From assembly GCA_964498525.1 (NCBI GenBank), contig CAZCGU010000013.1:31725-95724 (forward strand): a DNA stretch of 64,000 bases, written 5' to 3'. A program made the translations under genes and the position numbers. Position 1 is the first letter of the stretch. Each line of letters opens with the position of its first letter. The notes below the pieces were generated by a model. That model ran no database searches. It saw only the letters and a program-made list of their open reading frames with translations, and was not told the DNA's origin. Source of the DNA: DTU098 sp964498525 (lineage in GTDB: Bacteria > Bacillota > Desulfotomaculia > Desulfotomaculales > Pelotomaculaceae). Positions 34,680 to 44,015 of the stretch are shown in pieces.

Positions 34680-35462
34680 ATGAAGCGCAAGCTGACGTAT
34701 CTTATTGCTTTTCTGGTCATCCTGGGCGCGGTGGTTGTACCGGCTATCTATATGAACAAGGTTTTCAGCGCCGGCCAGCCGGGGCCTCAGGCGGTAAGCG
34801 CCGGCTCCGGTATAAACGGCGGGGAACAAAACGGCGCGGCAGACCGGAACCAGACATCACCAGAATTGAAGGAAACTTCCCCCGGAACGGACCCGGCATC
34901 TTCCGGGGCGAACCAGGCGTCCTCCGAATCGGCTGCCGGTGCAGCTGATGCCGCGGCAAAGAATGGCGATCCGGCGAACCCGCCGCAGGCTGCCGCGCCC
35001 GGCGCCGTTTCCGGGGAAAATAACGCGCCTGCTCCGGCGGCTAATCCAACGGCTGACGCCACTTCCCCCGCGGCCAACCCAACTGTTGCGGCGCCGGCGG
35101 CGTCCGGGGAGGGCTGCCCGGTATGGATTGCCGTAGTGGGTAAAAATGGCGAACAGCTGTACCAGGCCGGGCAAATCCTTTTAACAAAAGAAAACAACAA
35201 ATGGGGTGTCAACGCTCTGGGGGCCCTGGAAGTCACCGGTCTCCCCTACGTTACATCGCCCACCTGGCGGAATTTTGTTTATTCCATCAGCGGGCAGGCC
35301 AACAGCGGCGTATCGGGCTGGATGTACGCAGTGAATGGTGACGCCCCCAACCATATGGCGGACAAACACCCGGTAAAAGCCGGGGATCGGGTAATCTGGT
35401 GGTACAGCCACAGTATGGAACAGCCCCAGCCGCGCTGGGATGATTTGATTCAGAAGAAGTAA
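34680..35462 (+). CDS. Membrane-tethered DUF4430 protein
   Basis: A 260-residue protein. One membrane helix at residues 7-29 (LIAFLVILGAVVVPAIYM) acts as an uncleaved signal anchor. Residues 35-140 are a disordered Pro/Ala/Asn-rich stalk, and residues 143-258 form a DUF4430 (transcobalamin C-terminal-like) domain with KWGVNALGALEVTGLPY and GVSGWMYAVNGDAPNHM. The DUF4430 sequence is close to that of the previous gene. It is placed to receive B12 from S-layer proteins and pass it to the ECF transporter encoded next; that role is an inference. Confidence 0.85.
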   Translation: MKRKLTYLIAFLVILGAVVVPAIYMNKVFSAGQPGPQAVSAGSGINGGEQNGAADRNQTSPELKETSPGTDPASSGANQASSESAAGAADAAAKNGDPANPPQAAAPGAVSGENNAPAPAANPTADATSPAANPTVAAPAASGEGCPVWIAVVGKNGEQLYQAGQILLTKENNKWGVNALGALEVTGLPYVTSPTWRNFVYSISGQANSGVSGWMYAVNGDAPNHMADKHPVKAGDRVIWWYSHSMEQPQPRWDDLIQKK

Positions 35463-35476
35463 AGGGGCGGCCAATT

Positions 35477-36406
35477 TTGTTCGATAAGCTGTATTACCAG
35501 GACAAAGGGCTGTTTTTGCAGAGCTTTCACCCGGCTGCGGTCCTGCTGTATCTTTTTGTGCTTCTTGTTTTAAGCCTTTTGTACGACAACCCTCTTTACC
35601 TTTTATCCCTGCTGTTCCTGCTGGTCCTCTTAATTAAGGGGGTTGACGGTATGGAGGTCTGGGAGGGCTTTTTAAAAATCGGCGTCCTGATGATGATTTT
35701 AATCATGGTTGTCAATCCGCTGGTGATCAGAGCCGGCGCCACCGTCATCTGGCGCGGCCCCGTATTGCCGCTCCTGGGCAGTCTGGATGTTTCCCTGGAA
35801 GCCATATATTTCGGGGCCGTGTCCGGGCTCAGGCTGCTGGTGGTCATGAGTGTATTCTGCCTTTACAACCTGATGGTCAACCCGGACCAGGCGCTGAACC
35901 TCTTTTCCCGGACAGCCGGCAAGTCCGTGCTGATGGTGGCCCTGGCCACGCGCATGTTTCCCACCATGGTCAGGGACCTGAAGCGGATCAAAGAAGTGAT
36001 GCAGCTGCGGGGCGTTGACTTTGAACAGGGCGGCCCGGGGGAAAGAATTAAAAAATACGCCGGTCTCTACAATGTCCTGCTGCTATCCTCCCTGGAGGGT
36101 TCCATGGAAATAGCTGAATCGATGCAAGCCAGGGCTTACGGCAGCGGCAGGCGCACGGTTTACAGCCGCAACCTTCTGCGGCCCAGGGATTACCTATGCG
36201 CCGGGGGCGGCTTGCTGGCCTTGTCCGCCGCCGTCTGGGGGCTGTCAAACGGGTGCGGGCATTACGAATTTTACCCGGTTGCGGATGTTCTCATCAGGGA
36301 CAGGGCGACTGTGGTTGTCCTGGCAATTGTGTTTTTTTACCTGTCTGTGCCGCTAATTTTGGGCGGGGGGGATAAGTATTGCCGCTTTATAAAATCGAAA
36401 ATCTGA
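35477..36406 (+). CDS. ecfT: ECF transporter transmembrane subunit T
   Basis: A 309-residue membrane protein starting at TTG 35477, the EcfT/CbiQ-like coupling subunit. It has about five hydrophobic spans and two short Ala-Arg-Gly-type coupling motifs (VMQLRGVDF and QARAYGSG) that dock on the ATPases, and ALATRMFPTMVRDLKRI is typical. It overlaps the ATPase gene by 28 bases. It joins the S component to the two ATPases. Confidence 0.9.
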   Translation: MFDKLYYQDKGLFLQSFHPAAVLLYLFVLLVLSLLYDNPLYLLSLLFLLVLLIKGVDGMEVWEGFLKIGVLMMILIMVVNPLVIRAGATVIWRGPVLPLLGSLDVSLEAIYFGAVSGLRLLVVMSVFCLYNLMVNPDQALNLFSRTAGKSVLMVALATRMFPTMVRDLKRIKEVMQLRGVDFEQGGPGERIKKYAGLYNVLLLSSLEGSMEIAESMQARAYGSGRRTVYSRNLLRPRDYLCAGGGLLALSAAVWGLSNGCGHYEFYPVADVLIRDRATVVVLAIVFFYLSVPLILGGGDKYCRFIKSKI

Positions 36407-38271
36407 CTTACTACTATCCGGACGCGGAAAAAGCCGCGCTGGAAAATATCAATCTGGAGATAGCGGAAGGGGAATTTATCCTGGTGACAGGCGGCTCCGG
36501 TTCCGGTAAATCCTCCCTGGCCAGGGCCCTGGCAGGACTGATCCCGGATTTTTACGGGGGCCGCATCGGCGGGAAAGTCTATTTCCAGGGGAAGGACATG
36601 CGGGCGCTGGACCGCAGAAAACTGGCCAGACGAGTGGGTATGGTCTTCCAGGATCCGGAAAAACAGATCGTGCAGACCCAAGTGGAGGCGGAAATCGCCT
36701 TCGGCCTGGAAAACCTCGGTTCGACTAACGAGGAAATGCTGCGCCATGTTGCCGAAGTGATTTGTTTCATGGGCCTGGAGCGGATCAAAGGGGATTTTAC
36801 GGCCAACCTTTCCGGCGGACAAAAGCAGAAGCTGGCGCTGGCTTCCGTGCTGGCCATGCAGCCGCATGTGCTGGTCCTGGACGAGCCTACCTCCCAGCTG
36901 GACCCCGTGGCGGCGGAAGATATCCTCAACCTGGCCAAACGTCTGAATGAGGAAATGGGTTTTACCGTGATCATGATCGAGCAGCGGTTGGAGCGGTGTT
37001 ACCACCTGGCGGACAGGGTTTTGTTAATGGACCGGGGAAAAATTGTCCGTGACGGGAGCGCCCGGGCGGTAGCCGGCCAAACCATTGATGGCTGCGCCCC
37101 CTTTTTGCCGCCGGTGGCCAGGTTTTTTGCCGGTTTGCCGGCGCCAGTCATACCGTTGACAGTCAAGGAGGGCAGGAAACTGCTGCTCTCCCGTCTTAAT
37201 ATTACAGAGAAAGGCGGGGCGCCTTCCGCGTCTGAAACCGGTGTCTCCGGAGCGGCACAGCCCGCGGCGATGAACAGCGGAGCGCTCCCCGCGGCGCCGG
37301 CTTTACGGGCGGCTAAAAAAGGCGGAAAACTACTTCATTCCCTTTTTAATACCGGGCCGGCCGGCGGGGCGCCAAATATCCCTGAAACCAGCGCCGCCGG
37401 GACAGCGCGGCCTGCGGCGGCAAACGGCGGCGATCCACCCCCGGCGGCGGCCGGGGGCAGCGCTGTGCATTTGAAAAACCTTTGGTTTACCTACCCGGGC
37501 GGGCAAGAGGTCTTAAAAGGCGTCAGCCTGGTCATCGAGAAGGGGGAATTTGTAACCGTCCTTGGTGAAAACGGCGCGGGTAAGTCGACAATGCTAAGGC
37601 TGCTGACCGGCTTGCTCAAACCGGACCGGGGCAGCGTCCAGGTCTTGGGGCGTGACGCCGGCAGAAACGGCTTTAAAGAGATCAGGCGGCATATCGCCTA
37701 CCTTTCCCAGAACCCCAACGACTACCTCTTCCAGGACACAGTGGAAGACGAACTGCTTTTTACCCTGAAAAATTTTGGCCTAAAAGATACGTCCGCTGCC
37801 GCCGAGATGCTGGAAAGGTTTCATTTAACGCGGTACCGGCGGACAAACCCCCGGGACCTGAGCAGCGGCGAAAGACAGCGGGTTGCCCTGGCGTCGGTGC
37901 TGGTCACTTCCCCCGGTTTGATCATCCTGGACGAACCCACCAGGGGGGTGGACTTCCGGTTAAAGAAGGAACTGGGTGTCTTTCTGCGGCAGGAGGCGGC
38001 GAAAGGCCGCACGGTGCTTGTAGTCACCCACGATGTGGAATTCGCCGCTGAGTATGCCACCCGGGTGGTGCTGATGTTCTCCGGTAGGGTGGCAGGCGAC
38101 GGTAAAAAGCACGATGTGCTGGGCAAATCGATCTTTTATTCATCCCAGCTGGGCAAAATGTGCCGGGGTATCTGCGACGGTGTGCTCACTTTCGGCGAGG
38201 CGCGGCAGCGGCTCCAACCCCTTTTTAGGGGCGGACCGGGCATGGATAAGAATCTGGGGGTGGAAATATGA
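36379..38271 (+). CDS. ecfA: Fused ECF ATPase (EcfA-EcfA')
   Basis: A 630-residue protein with two ABC ATPase domains. Domain 1 (about 1-235) has GGSGSGKSSLARAL, LSGGQKQKLALAS and VLVLDEPTSQLD. Domain 2 (about 365-610) has GENGAGKSTMLRLL, LSSGERQRVALAS and LIILDEPTRGVD. The linker (about 255-360) consists of two related Ala/Pro/Gly-rich repeats. ECF transporters normally use two separate ATPases; here both are one polypeptide. TTG 36379 lies inside the end of the T gene and the stop overlaps the S gene by 4 bases. Confidence 0.92.
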   Translation: MPLYKIENLTYYYPDAEKAALENINLEIAEGEFILVTGGSGSGKSSLARALAGLIPDFYGGRIGGKVYFQGKDMRALDRRKLARRVGMVFQDPEKQIVQTQVEAEIAFGLENLGSTNEEMLRHVAEVICFMGLERIKGDFTANLSGGQKQKLALASVLAMQPHVLVLDEPTSQLDPVAAEDILNLAKRLNEEMGFTVIMIEQRLERCYHLADRVLLMDRGKIVRDGSARAVAGQTIDGCAPFLPPVARFFAGLPAPVIPLTVKEGRKLLLSRLNITEKGGAPSASETGVSGAAQPAAMNSGALPAAPALRAAKKGGKLLHSLFNTGPAGGAPNIPETSAAGTARPAAANGGDPPPAAAGGSAVHLKNLWFTYPGGQEVLKGVSLVIEKGEFVTVLGENGAGKSTMLRLLTGLLKPDRGSVQVLGRDAGRNGFKEIRRHIAYLSQNPNDYLFQDTVEDELLFTLKNFGLKDTSAAAEMLERFHLTRYRRTNPRDLSSGERQRVALASVLVTSPGLIILDEPTRGVDFRLKKELGVFLRQEAAKGRTVLVVTHDVEFAAEYATRVVLMFSGRVAGDGKKHDVLGKSIFYSSQLGKMCRGICDGVLTFGEARQRLQPLFRGGPGMDKNLGVEI

Positions 38272-38897
38272 CGGGGACAAATTGGGGCTTTTACATAACC
38301 ATAGCCGGCGTTTTTTCGGTCGCCCTGCTCCTGCTGGGAATGGAGAAAAAAGCGGGCCTCAACGCCAGGCAGGTATCGCTCTACGCCATCCTGGCCGCCA
38401 TTTGCGCCGCCGGCCGGACGGTTACCGGTGTAGGTTTGCTTTTTCTGCAGCCCACCATGTTTTTGGTGGAAATCACGGGGTTTGTGTTTGGCGCCCGGGC
38501 CGGCTTTTTTGTGGGCGCTCTGACACCCCTGATCTCCAATTTTTTCATCGGACAGGGACCCTGGACACCCTGGCAGATGCTTTCCTGGGGCCTGGTGGGC
38601 CTGTCCGGAGCGGCGGTCCGGTATTTATTGCCCCGGGCTGGAATCAAAACCATTACCCTGCTTTGTTTTTGCTGGGGCTACCTTTACGGCGCCATCATGG
38701 ATATCTGGCACTGGAGCGTCTTTACCCGGCCGCTGACCTTCAATGCTTATTTGCTCATCTGGGCGGCTGGTTTCAGCTTTGATTCCCTGCGCGCCGCCGG
38801 CAACCTGCTTTTTTGCGCCGCGCTGGGCAGCCAGAGCTTAAAAATACTGCGCTGCTTTCACAAAAAAATGGATGTACGGTATTTGGAAAATATATAA
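38268..38897 (+). CDS. ECF transporter substrate-binding S component
   Basis: A 209-residue membrane protein with about six spans. It has AAICAAGRTVTGVG followed by FVFGARAGFFVGALTPLISN and the conserved GQGPWTPWQMLSWGLVGL, typical of S components in cobalamin-linked ECF systems. ATG 38268 overlaps the fused ATPase gene (ATGA). Given the riboswitch and DUF4430 neighbours it most likely binds cobalamin or a precursor; specificity cannot be read directly. Confidence 0.88.
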   Translation: MTGTNWGFYITIAGVFSVALLLLGMEKKAGLNARQVSLYAILAAICAAGRTVTGVGLLFLQPTMFLVEITGFVFGARAGFFVGALTPLISNFFIGQGPWTPWQMLSWGLVGLSGAAVRYLLPRAGIKTITLLCFCWGYLYGAIMDIWHWSVFTRPLTFNAYLLIWAAGFSFDSLRAAGNLLFCAALGSQSLKILRCFHKKMDVRYLENI

Positions 38898-38934
38898 GGC
38901 AGAATTCATCAGATTGCAAAGGGAGGCACACCAT

Positions 38935-40220
38935 TTGAAAACAGGAAAATTACTGCTGTTTTTCATATCCGCGCTGTTCCTCTGCGTCCCTGCGGGGGTC
39001 GCCGCCGGGCGGCCGGTTGCGCCCGTTGCCCCTCCAACTGTGGAATGGTCCCAGTCCTTCGGCCGGGGTGAGGGCCATTATGTGGAGCAAACGGAGGACG
39101 GCGGCTTCATTTTAACCGGCTGGCTGGATGCAGAGGGGGGCAGCTCCGACGTATTTCTGGCCAAATTCGACGGCGGCGGCAATAATATCTGGCAGGAGAC
39201 TTACCACGGCAACGGTTACAACGACAGCCACTGCGTCAGGGAAGTTAGCGGCGGCGGTTACATTGTTGCCGCTGAAACCAAGTCAAAGGACGCCTTCGAC
39301 CATGACGTGTACGTGGTGCGCACCGATGGAGAGGGAACGCCGTTATGGGAAAAAATACTCGGCGGGGCGCGTTGCGACTACGCCTGGACCGTGCAAGAAA
39401 CGGAGGACGGCGGTTTCATCCTGGCCGGCGGGACGGAATCCTACGGCGCTGGGATATATGACGCCTACCTTATCAGGATGGACTCCGGCGGTAATGTCAT
39501 CTGGGAAAAAACCTACGGCGGGGCGGCTTCCGATTGCGGCTACGCCTTGCTGCAGCCGGCTGACGGCGGCTTTCTCATCGCCGGCAACACAGAGTCCGGC
39601 GGCACGGGCAACCCCGACGTTTATCTGGTGCGGACGGATGCCGGGGGAAAGATGCTCTGGCAGAAGACTTACGGCGGCAGCGGTTCGGATTACGGCTGGT
39701 CGCTGCTCGAAGCGCCCCATGGCGGCTATATAATTGCCGGGGAAAAGGAAGAAGCCGGGGAACAGGGCGCCTGTTTGGCCCCTTACCTTTTACAGGTGGA
39801 TGCTGACGGCAGCCAACTCAGGGAAAATACATACGGAAACGGCCGCGCCGGCTCATTTTACGCTGCCTGCCGGGTGGCGGACGGCTATGTTTTGACGGGT
39901 AAAATCGAGTCTGCGGGGGGTTACGGCCTGTATGTGGTCAAAACTGCTGAGGATGGCAGCCTGATCTGGGAAAAAACGATAGAGGGCGACGGTGCGGGCA
40001 GCGGCTATGCCGTAGCTCCGGTCCGCGGCGGGGGTCTGGTGGTGGCGGGGAAAAAAGGCCTGGAAGATAGCGCCGGCAGCGAAATATTAATGTTGAAACT
40101 AGCCGGGGCCGGCGGGACGAATAAGGCCTATACCTTGACGGTGGGCCTCGCTGTGCTGGCATTTGCCCTGATTCTGGCTGTTTTCCGGCTTTCGACAGGC
40201 AGAAAAGGCCCGGAGTCATA
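38935..40220 (+). CDS. Membrane-anchored seven-repeat beta-propeller protein
   Basis: A 428-residue protein starting at TTG 38935 (GGGAGG upstream); the in-frame ATG 38872 would add residues before the signal peptide. A signal peptide (KLLLFFISALFLCVPAGVAA) is followed by seven repeats of about 50 residues of the form DGGF-I-AG-TES-DVYLVR-D-GG-WEKTYGG, and a C-terminal membrane helix (LTVGLAVLAFALILAVFRL). Seven repeats suggest a seven-bladed propeller facing outward. The Bacteroides B12 receptor BtuG is also a seven-bladed propeller, so a B12-handling role is plausible but not shown. Confidence 0.82.
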
Positions 40221-40617
40221 AGTAAAGGTTCTGTTTGACGCGGGGGCAAAAAAATAATTAAAGCAGGTGAATAGCTCGCATGGTCCGGCTACTGAAAGGG
40301 TGAACCCCGCCCTTAAAAGCCATGGCACAGCTCTTCTGGCGCCAGGGTCACACAAAAGCGCCGGGAAGCTTGCCGGGGGCAACTGGTTATGGAACATTAC
40401 GGCAAATGCAATTATTTTGCTTAACGCCGGGCGAAAAGGCAAAAAGGTAATGCCGCCCGGCTCGAAGACCTGCCTGACTTATACTGCATGGTTCTATGAG
40501 GGATAAAAAGGTGGTTATTGTGATGTTATTTTATGATCGACCTGGCGCTGGTTTTAATTTAAAGGGCGGCAGGCGGGAAATTTCCACTTTTTTGCCTCTG
40601 ATAGGAGGGTTGCCACA
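40221..40617. other. Gap between operon 1 and yezD
   Basis: About 400 bases. A 79-codon frame from 40267 crosses it but has no family features or ribosome site. AAGGGTGAACCCCGCCCTT near 40297 forms a small hairpin. Nothing else recognised. Confidence 0.4.
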
Positions 40618-40770
40618 ATGAAAAGTGAGCCCGGGGAAAATAGTATAACAGAAAAAGAAAAAAAGCTGCTGGAGCTTATCCGCGAGATTGAATACGGTGA
40701 AATCAAAATTATTATCCAGGGCAAGCAGCCGATAAGGGTAGTGGAAACAAAAAAATCTATAAAACTTTAA
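40618..40770 (+). CDS. yezD: YezD/DUF2292 family small protein
   Basis: A 50-residue protein starting at ATG 40618 after ATAGGAGGG. It has the family pattern: a helix (EKEKKLLELIREIEYG), then strands EIKIIIQGKQPIRVVETKKS, ending KIKL-like. The role of this family is unknown; the basic C-terminal hairpin may bind nucleic acid. A broken relative lies in the leader of operon 4 at 60522-60678. Confidence 0.82.
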   Translation: MKSEPGENSITEKEKKLLELIREIEYGEIKIIIQGKQPIRVVETKKSIKL

Positions 40771-40847
40771 ACGGGTTTAAACGGTACGGCTGACTATTTT
40801 ACGCATAGGGATCCCGGCAAATGAATGTTTTGTTTTTTTAAAAACTG

Positions 40848-40948
40848 TTGCTATCTTTCAAACTGCTGTGATATGCTATATTTGATTCGAGATGGGGCTG
40901 ACCGAAAAACGGAAGCGCTTCCCCTCATGGGGCGGCGCTTTTCTTTTT
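40848..40948 (+). promoter_or_regulatory. Recurrent promoter-hairpin element, copy 1
   Basis: TTGCTA (40848) and TATGCT (40872) form a promoter, followed at 40889 by GAGATGGGGCTGACCGAAAA and a hairpin in which AAGCGC pairs with GCGCTT around CCCC/GGGG, ending in T-rich sequence. It stands at the head of operon 2, which has no B12 riboswitch of its own. Three other copies lie at 50291, 59688 and 59894. Confidence 0.7.
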
Positions 40949-40981
40949 GCCGTTATTTCTATTGATGAAAGGAGGGGCCCT

Positions 40982-41332
40982 TTGGCAATGTCGATATGTC
41001 CACGTATAAGAGACAGACGGCGGATCCGTCCCGCGGCGGAGGCCCGGGTCGGGCAAGAAACCGAAGCGCAAAATGATCTGCGCAGCAGTTATATCTCACT
41101 TTACCGTTTGGAAAGTGACGAGCAGATTTACCAGCGCCTGCGCTGTCTTGCGGCTGAATTGGGGCGCCCGCCCAATAAAGCGGATGTGCCCGGTTTTGAT
41201 TATATCAAGTCGCGCTTGGGGAGTTGGCCGAGGATCCTTGAGCTAGCCGGAGTAAAGCCGGTAGGCCGGAGACGCTGGTACGGGCTGGAGCAGGGAGAGC
41301 AGGAGCGCATAGAAAAACCCCAGCTAAAATAG
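40982..41332 (+). CDS. Small protein with homing-endonuclease-associated repeat
   Basis: A 116-residue basic protein; TTG 40982 (6 bases after GGAGG) or ATG 40988 may start it. The segment QRLRCLAAELGRPPNKADVP followed by SRLGSWPRILELAG matches the short helical repeat found in homing endonucleases and related DNA-binding proteins (HNH-repeat type). The first 35 residues are Arg-rich. It may be a DNA-binding regulator for operon 2, which begins 105 bases later; that is a guess. Confidence 0.65.
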   Translation: MAMSICPRIRDRRRIRPAAEARVGQETEAQNDLRSSYISLYRLESDEQIYQRLRCLAAELGRPPNKADVPGFDYIKSRLGSWPRILELAGVKPVGRRRWYGLEQGEQERIEKPQLK

Positions 41333-41437
41333 GGTGCAAGAGCAAGCAACAAGCCCCGGTAATGACTGTTTCGTAATCTGCGGCGGTTGGCCGGTTGTAA
41401 AAAAGAGAACGAAAATAATAAGGAGGTCGTAACAGCA

Positions 41438-43102
41438 ATGCGGATAATGAAAACAGTCCTTTCACTTTTACTGGCGCTTATGATTCTGCTTGGCGGGGTT
41501 CAGGCGGCCCCAGCCGTCACGGAGCAGACGCTTGACGCGGCTATAGAGGACACGGCGGCCTATATTTATAACACGGTAAAAAAACCGCAGGTGGGATCAG
41601 TGGGCGGCGAATGGGCTGTGCTGGGCCTGGCCCGCTCCGGTTTCAAGGCGCCGGAGCAGTATTACCGGGACTACTACGCCGTTGTGGAAGCCTATGTCAA
41701 GGAACGCAAGGGCGTGCTGCACGACAAGAAATACACCGAGTATTCCCGCCTGACGGTGGCGCTGACGTCCATCGGCAAGGACCCCAGGGATGTGGCGGGC
41801 TACAACCTGCTGACACCCCTGGGCGATTTCGACAAGACTATCTGGCAGGGGATCAACGGCCCCGTCTGGGCGCTGATCGCCCTTGACTCGGGCAGTTACC
41901 CGATGCCGCAGAACCCCGGCGCGGCTACCCAGGCTGACCGGGATATGTATGTGGACGAGATTTTGTCCCGGCAGCTTGCCGACGGCGGCTTCTCCCTCTT
42001 TGGCGGGTTGCCCGACGCCAGCGCCGCTGATGAAAGATCCGATCCGGATATCACCGGCATGGCCCTGCAGGCCCTGGCCAAGTACCAGGACCGGGACGAC
42101 GTAAAAAAGGTCACCGGGGAAGCCCTGGCATGTCTCTCCAAAATGCAGAACGCAAAGGGCGGTTTTGCCAGCTGGGGTACCGCCAATTCTGAGAGCTGCG
42201 TGCAGGTCATTGTGGCCCTCACCGAGCTGGGCGTGTCCCTTGACGACCCGCGGTTTGTGAAGAACGGAAACACACTGGTGGATAACCTTTTGACCTTTTA
42301 TCGGCCGGGCCAGGGCTTCTTGCATACCGCAGACCGCAGCGGTGTAAACCTGATGGCCACCGAGCAGGCCATGTACGGGCTTGTTGCCGCCCAGCGGGCG
42401 CGGCAGGGCAGAAGCAGCCTGTACCGCATGGCCGACGCCCTGGCGCCCGCCGCCCCGGCTGTGGAAACAGACACCGGCGGGAGGGGGCTCCCCGGCAAGC
42501 ACGCCGACGTTAAAATTACGCCCCTTTCCGAGCCGGACAAGACTTTCCCCGATATCAGCGCCCATGTAAGCCGGGCTGACATAGAGGCCCTGACGGCCCG
42601 GGGCATTATCAGCGGCAAAACCGCTGCCTCCTTTGAACCTGACGCCACCATGACCCGGGCTGAGTTTGCCGCCATCGTGATACGCGGACTGGGTCTTTCC
42701 GAAAAGTCCGGCAGCGTGTTTGCCGATGTCCCGGCCGATAGCTGGTACGCGGGTTACGTAGGGTCCGCTAACAGCTACGGCATCGTCAGCGGCGTCTCCG
42801 CCGGCGCCTTCAACCCGGAAGGGACCATTACCCGGGAAGAGGCGGCGGTCATGACGGCCCGGGCGGCCAGGCTCTGCGGCCTGGACACAGCCCTGGACGC
42901 CGGCGCGGCGCGGGATATACTGGCCCAGTTCACCGATTATGTCACCGCCTCCGGTTGGGCCCGGCCCTCGCTGGCCTTTTGCTACCAGGAGGACATCCTT
43001 TCCCGGGAAGATCTGGACATCCGGCCCGGGGCGGCCATCAAGCGCTGCGAGGTGGCCGGCATGATGTACCGTTTGCTGGACGCTGCCGGCCTTATATCAT
43101 AA
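41438..43102 (+). CDS. SLH-anchored transcobalamin alpha-domain-like protein (operon 2)
   Basis: A secreted 554-residue protein from ATG 41438, with AAGGAGGT upstream and a signal peptide in residues 1-25. Residues 28-330 are alpha-barrel helical repeats of the prenyltransferase/transcobalamin kind (GPVWALIALDSGSYPMP, DEILSRQLADGGFSLFGG, DITGMALQALAKYQD, ACLSKMQNAKGGFASWG). Three SLH motifs follow at about 370-550 (VFADVPADSWYAGYVG and similar). It is the operon 2 counterpart of the 30073 gene but clearly diverged. Its DUF4430 partner is the next gene, so the two transcobalamin halves are on separate polypeptides. Confidence 0.86.
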   Translation: MRIMKTVLSLLLALMILLGGVQAAPAVTEQTLDAAIEDTAAYIYNTVKKPQVGSVGGEWAVLGLARSGFKAPEQYYRDYYAVVEAYVKERKGVLHDKKYTEYSRLTVALTSIGKDPRDVAGYNLLTPLGDFDKTIWQGINGPVWALIALDSGSYPMPQNPGAATQADRDMYVDEILSRQLADGGFSLFGGLPDASAADERSDPDITGMALQALAKYQDRDDVKKVTGEALACLSKMQNAKGGFASWGTANSESCVQVIVALTELGVSLDDPRFVKNGNTLVDNLLTFYRPGQGFLHTADRSGVNLMATEQAMYGLVAAQRARQGRSSLYRMADALAPAAPAVETDTGGRGLPGKHADVKITPLSEPDKTFPDISAHVSRADIEALTARGIISGKTAASFEPDATMTRAEFAAIVIRGLGLSEKSGSVFADVPADSWYAGYVGSANSYGIVSGVSAGAFNPEGTITREEAAVMTARAARLCGLDTALDAGAARDILAQFTDYVTASGWARPSLAFCYQEDILSREDLDIRPGAAIKRCEVAGMMYRLLDAAGLIS

Positions 43103-43127
43103 AGGATCGGAAAGGATCGGACGGGAT

Positions 43128-44015
43128 ATGAAACAGTATAAGGGGAAAATCATTACGGCGGCGGTAATAATCTGCGTCCTGGCCGCAGCCTATTTCTGGG
43201 GCGGAAATTATCCCGGCCGGGACGTCTCCTACAGGGCGGATGCGCCGGCAGCTACGGCGCCGGAGACAAGTACGGCGCCGGCGGACGCCTCCGGCAATCC
43301 AAGCGAACAGGCCGCACCGGCGGCCGAACCGGCGCCGGAACAGTCTCCCGCCGCGGACCCCGCCCCGCCCGGTTCTGACAAGGGCCGGTCGCTTACCGCT
43401 GAGGAGAAGCTGGAACTGGCGGCCTCCCTTGGCGGCGACGTATCCTCCGAGGGAGTGGAGAAGGGTTCGGCGGAATATTCCGGGCAGCAGGGCATGGATA
43501 TCGACAAATCCACCGGCAAGGACAAATACCTGACCGACCCCGTGCCGAAGGGCAAGCCCATACCCGTAGAGCCCCAGAACGCCGTGATCAAGGACACGGC
43601 CTACACCTGCACTCTGTCGGTGCGCTGCGACACCATCGTTAAAAACATAAAATGGCTGGACCGGGAAAAGGTGGAACTGGTACCCGGGGACGGGGTCATT
43701 TTCCCGGCCACCCCGGTCATCTTTTACGAAGGGGAATCAGTGTTCAACGTGCTTTTGCGGGAGATGAAGAAAAACAAGATCCATATGGAATTTGAAAATA
43801 CCCCCATGTACAACAGCGCCTACATCGAAGGCATCAACAACCTGTACGAATTTGACTGCGGCGAGCTTTCCGGCTGGATGTACAAGGTCAACGGCTGGTT
43901 TCCCAACTACGGCTGCTCCCGCTATCAGCTCAAAGAAAACGACGTGGTGGAGTGGGTCTACACCTGCGACCTGGGCCGGGACGTGGGCGGATATTACTCC
44001 GTCGGAGGCGAATAA
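43128..44015 (+). CDS. Membrane-tethered DUF4430 protein (operon 2)
   Basis: A 295-residue protein with one N-terminal membrane anchor (IITAAVIICVLAAAYFWGG), an Ala/Pro/Glu-rich stalk (about 35-90), a charged middle section and a C-terminal DUF4430 domain (about 185-290) with FYEGESVFNVLLREMKKN, GELSGWMYKVNGWFPNYG and VEWVYTCDLG. It is larger and more acidic than its operon 1 counterpart. It overlaps the T gene by one base (TAATG). It presumably supplies the beta-domain half of a B12-binding pair with the preceding SLH protein. Confidence 0.85.
   Translation: MKQYKGKIITAAVIICVLAAAYFWGGNYPGRDVSYRADAPAATAPETSTAPADASGNPSEQAAPAAEPAPEQSPAADPAPPGSDKGRSLTAEEKLELAASLGGDVSSEGVEKGSAEYSGQQGMDIDKSTGKDKYLTDPVPKGKPIPVEPQNAVIKDTAYTCTLSVRCDTIVKNIKWLDREKVELVPGDGVIFPATPVIFYEGESVFNVLLREMKKNKIHMEFENTPMYNSAYIEGINNLYEFDCGELSGWMYKVNGWFPNYGCSRYQLKENDVVEWVYTCDLGRDVGGYYSVGGE

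Noticed and set aside
40267..40506. A 79-codon frame between operon 1 and yezD.
   Set aside because: No ribosome site, no family features and unusual composition; the real small gene is yezD at 40618.
41002..41014. GTATAAGAGACAG inside the small gene of operon 2 matches 13 bases of the Tn5/Nextera mosaic end.
   Set aside because: Only 13 of 19 bases match, and the reading frame continues through it. I treat it as chance, though read inspection would settle whether it marks a library junction.
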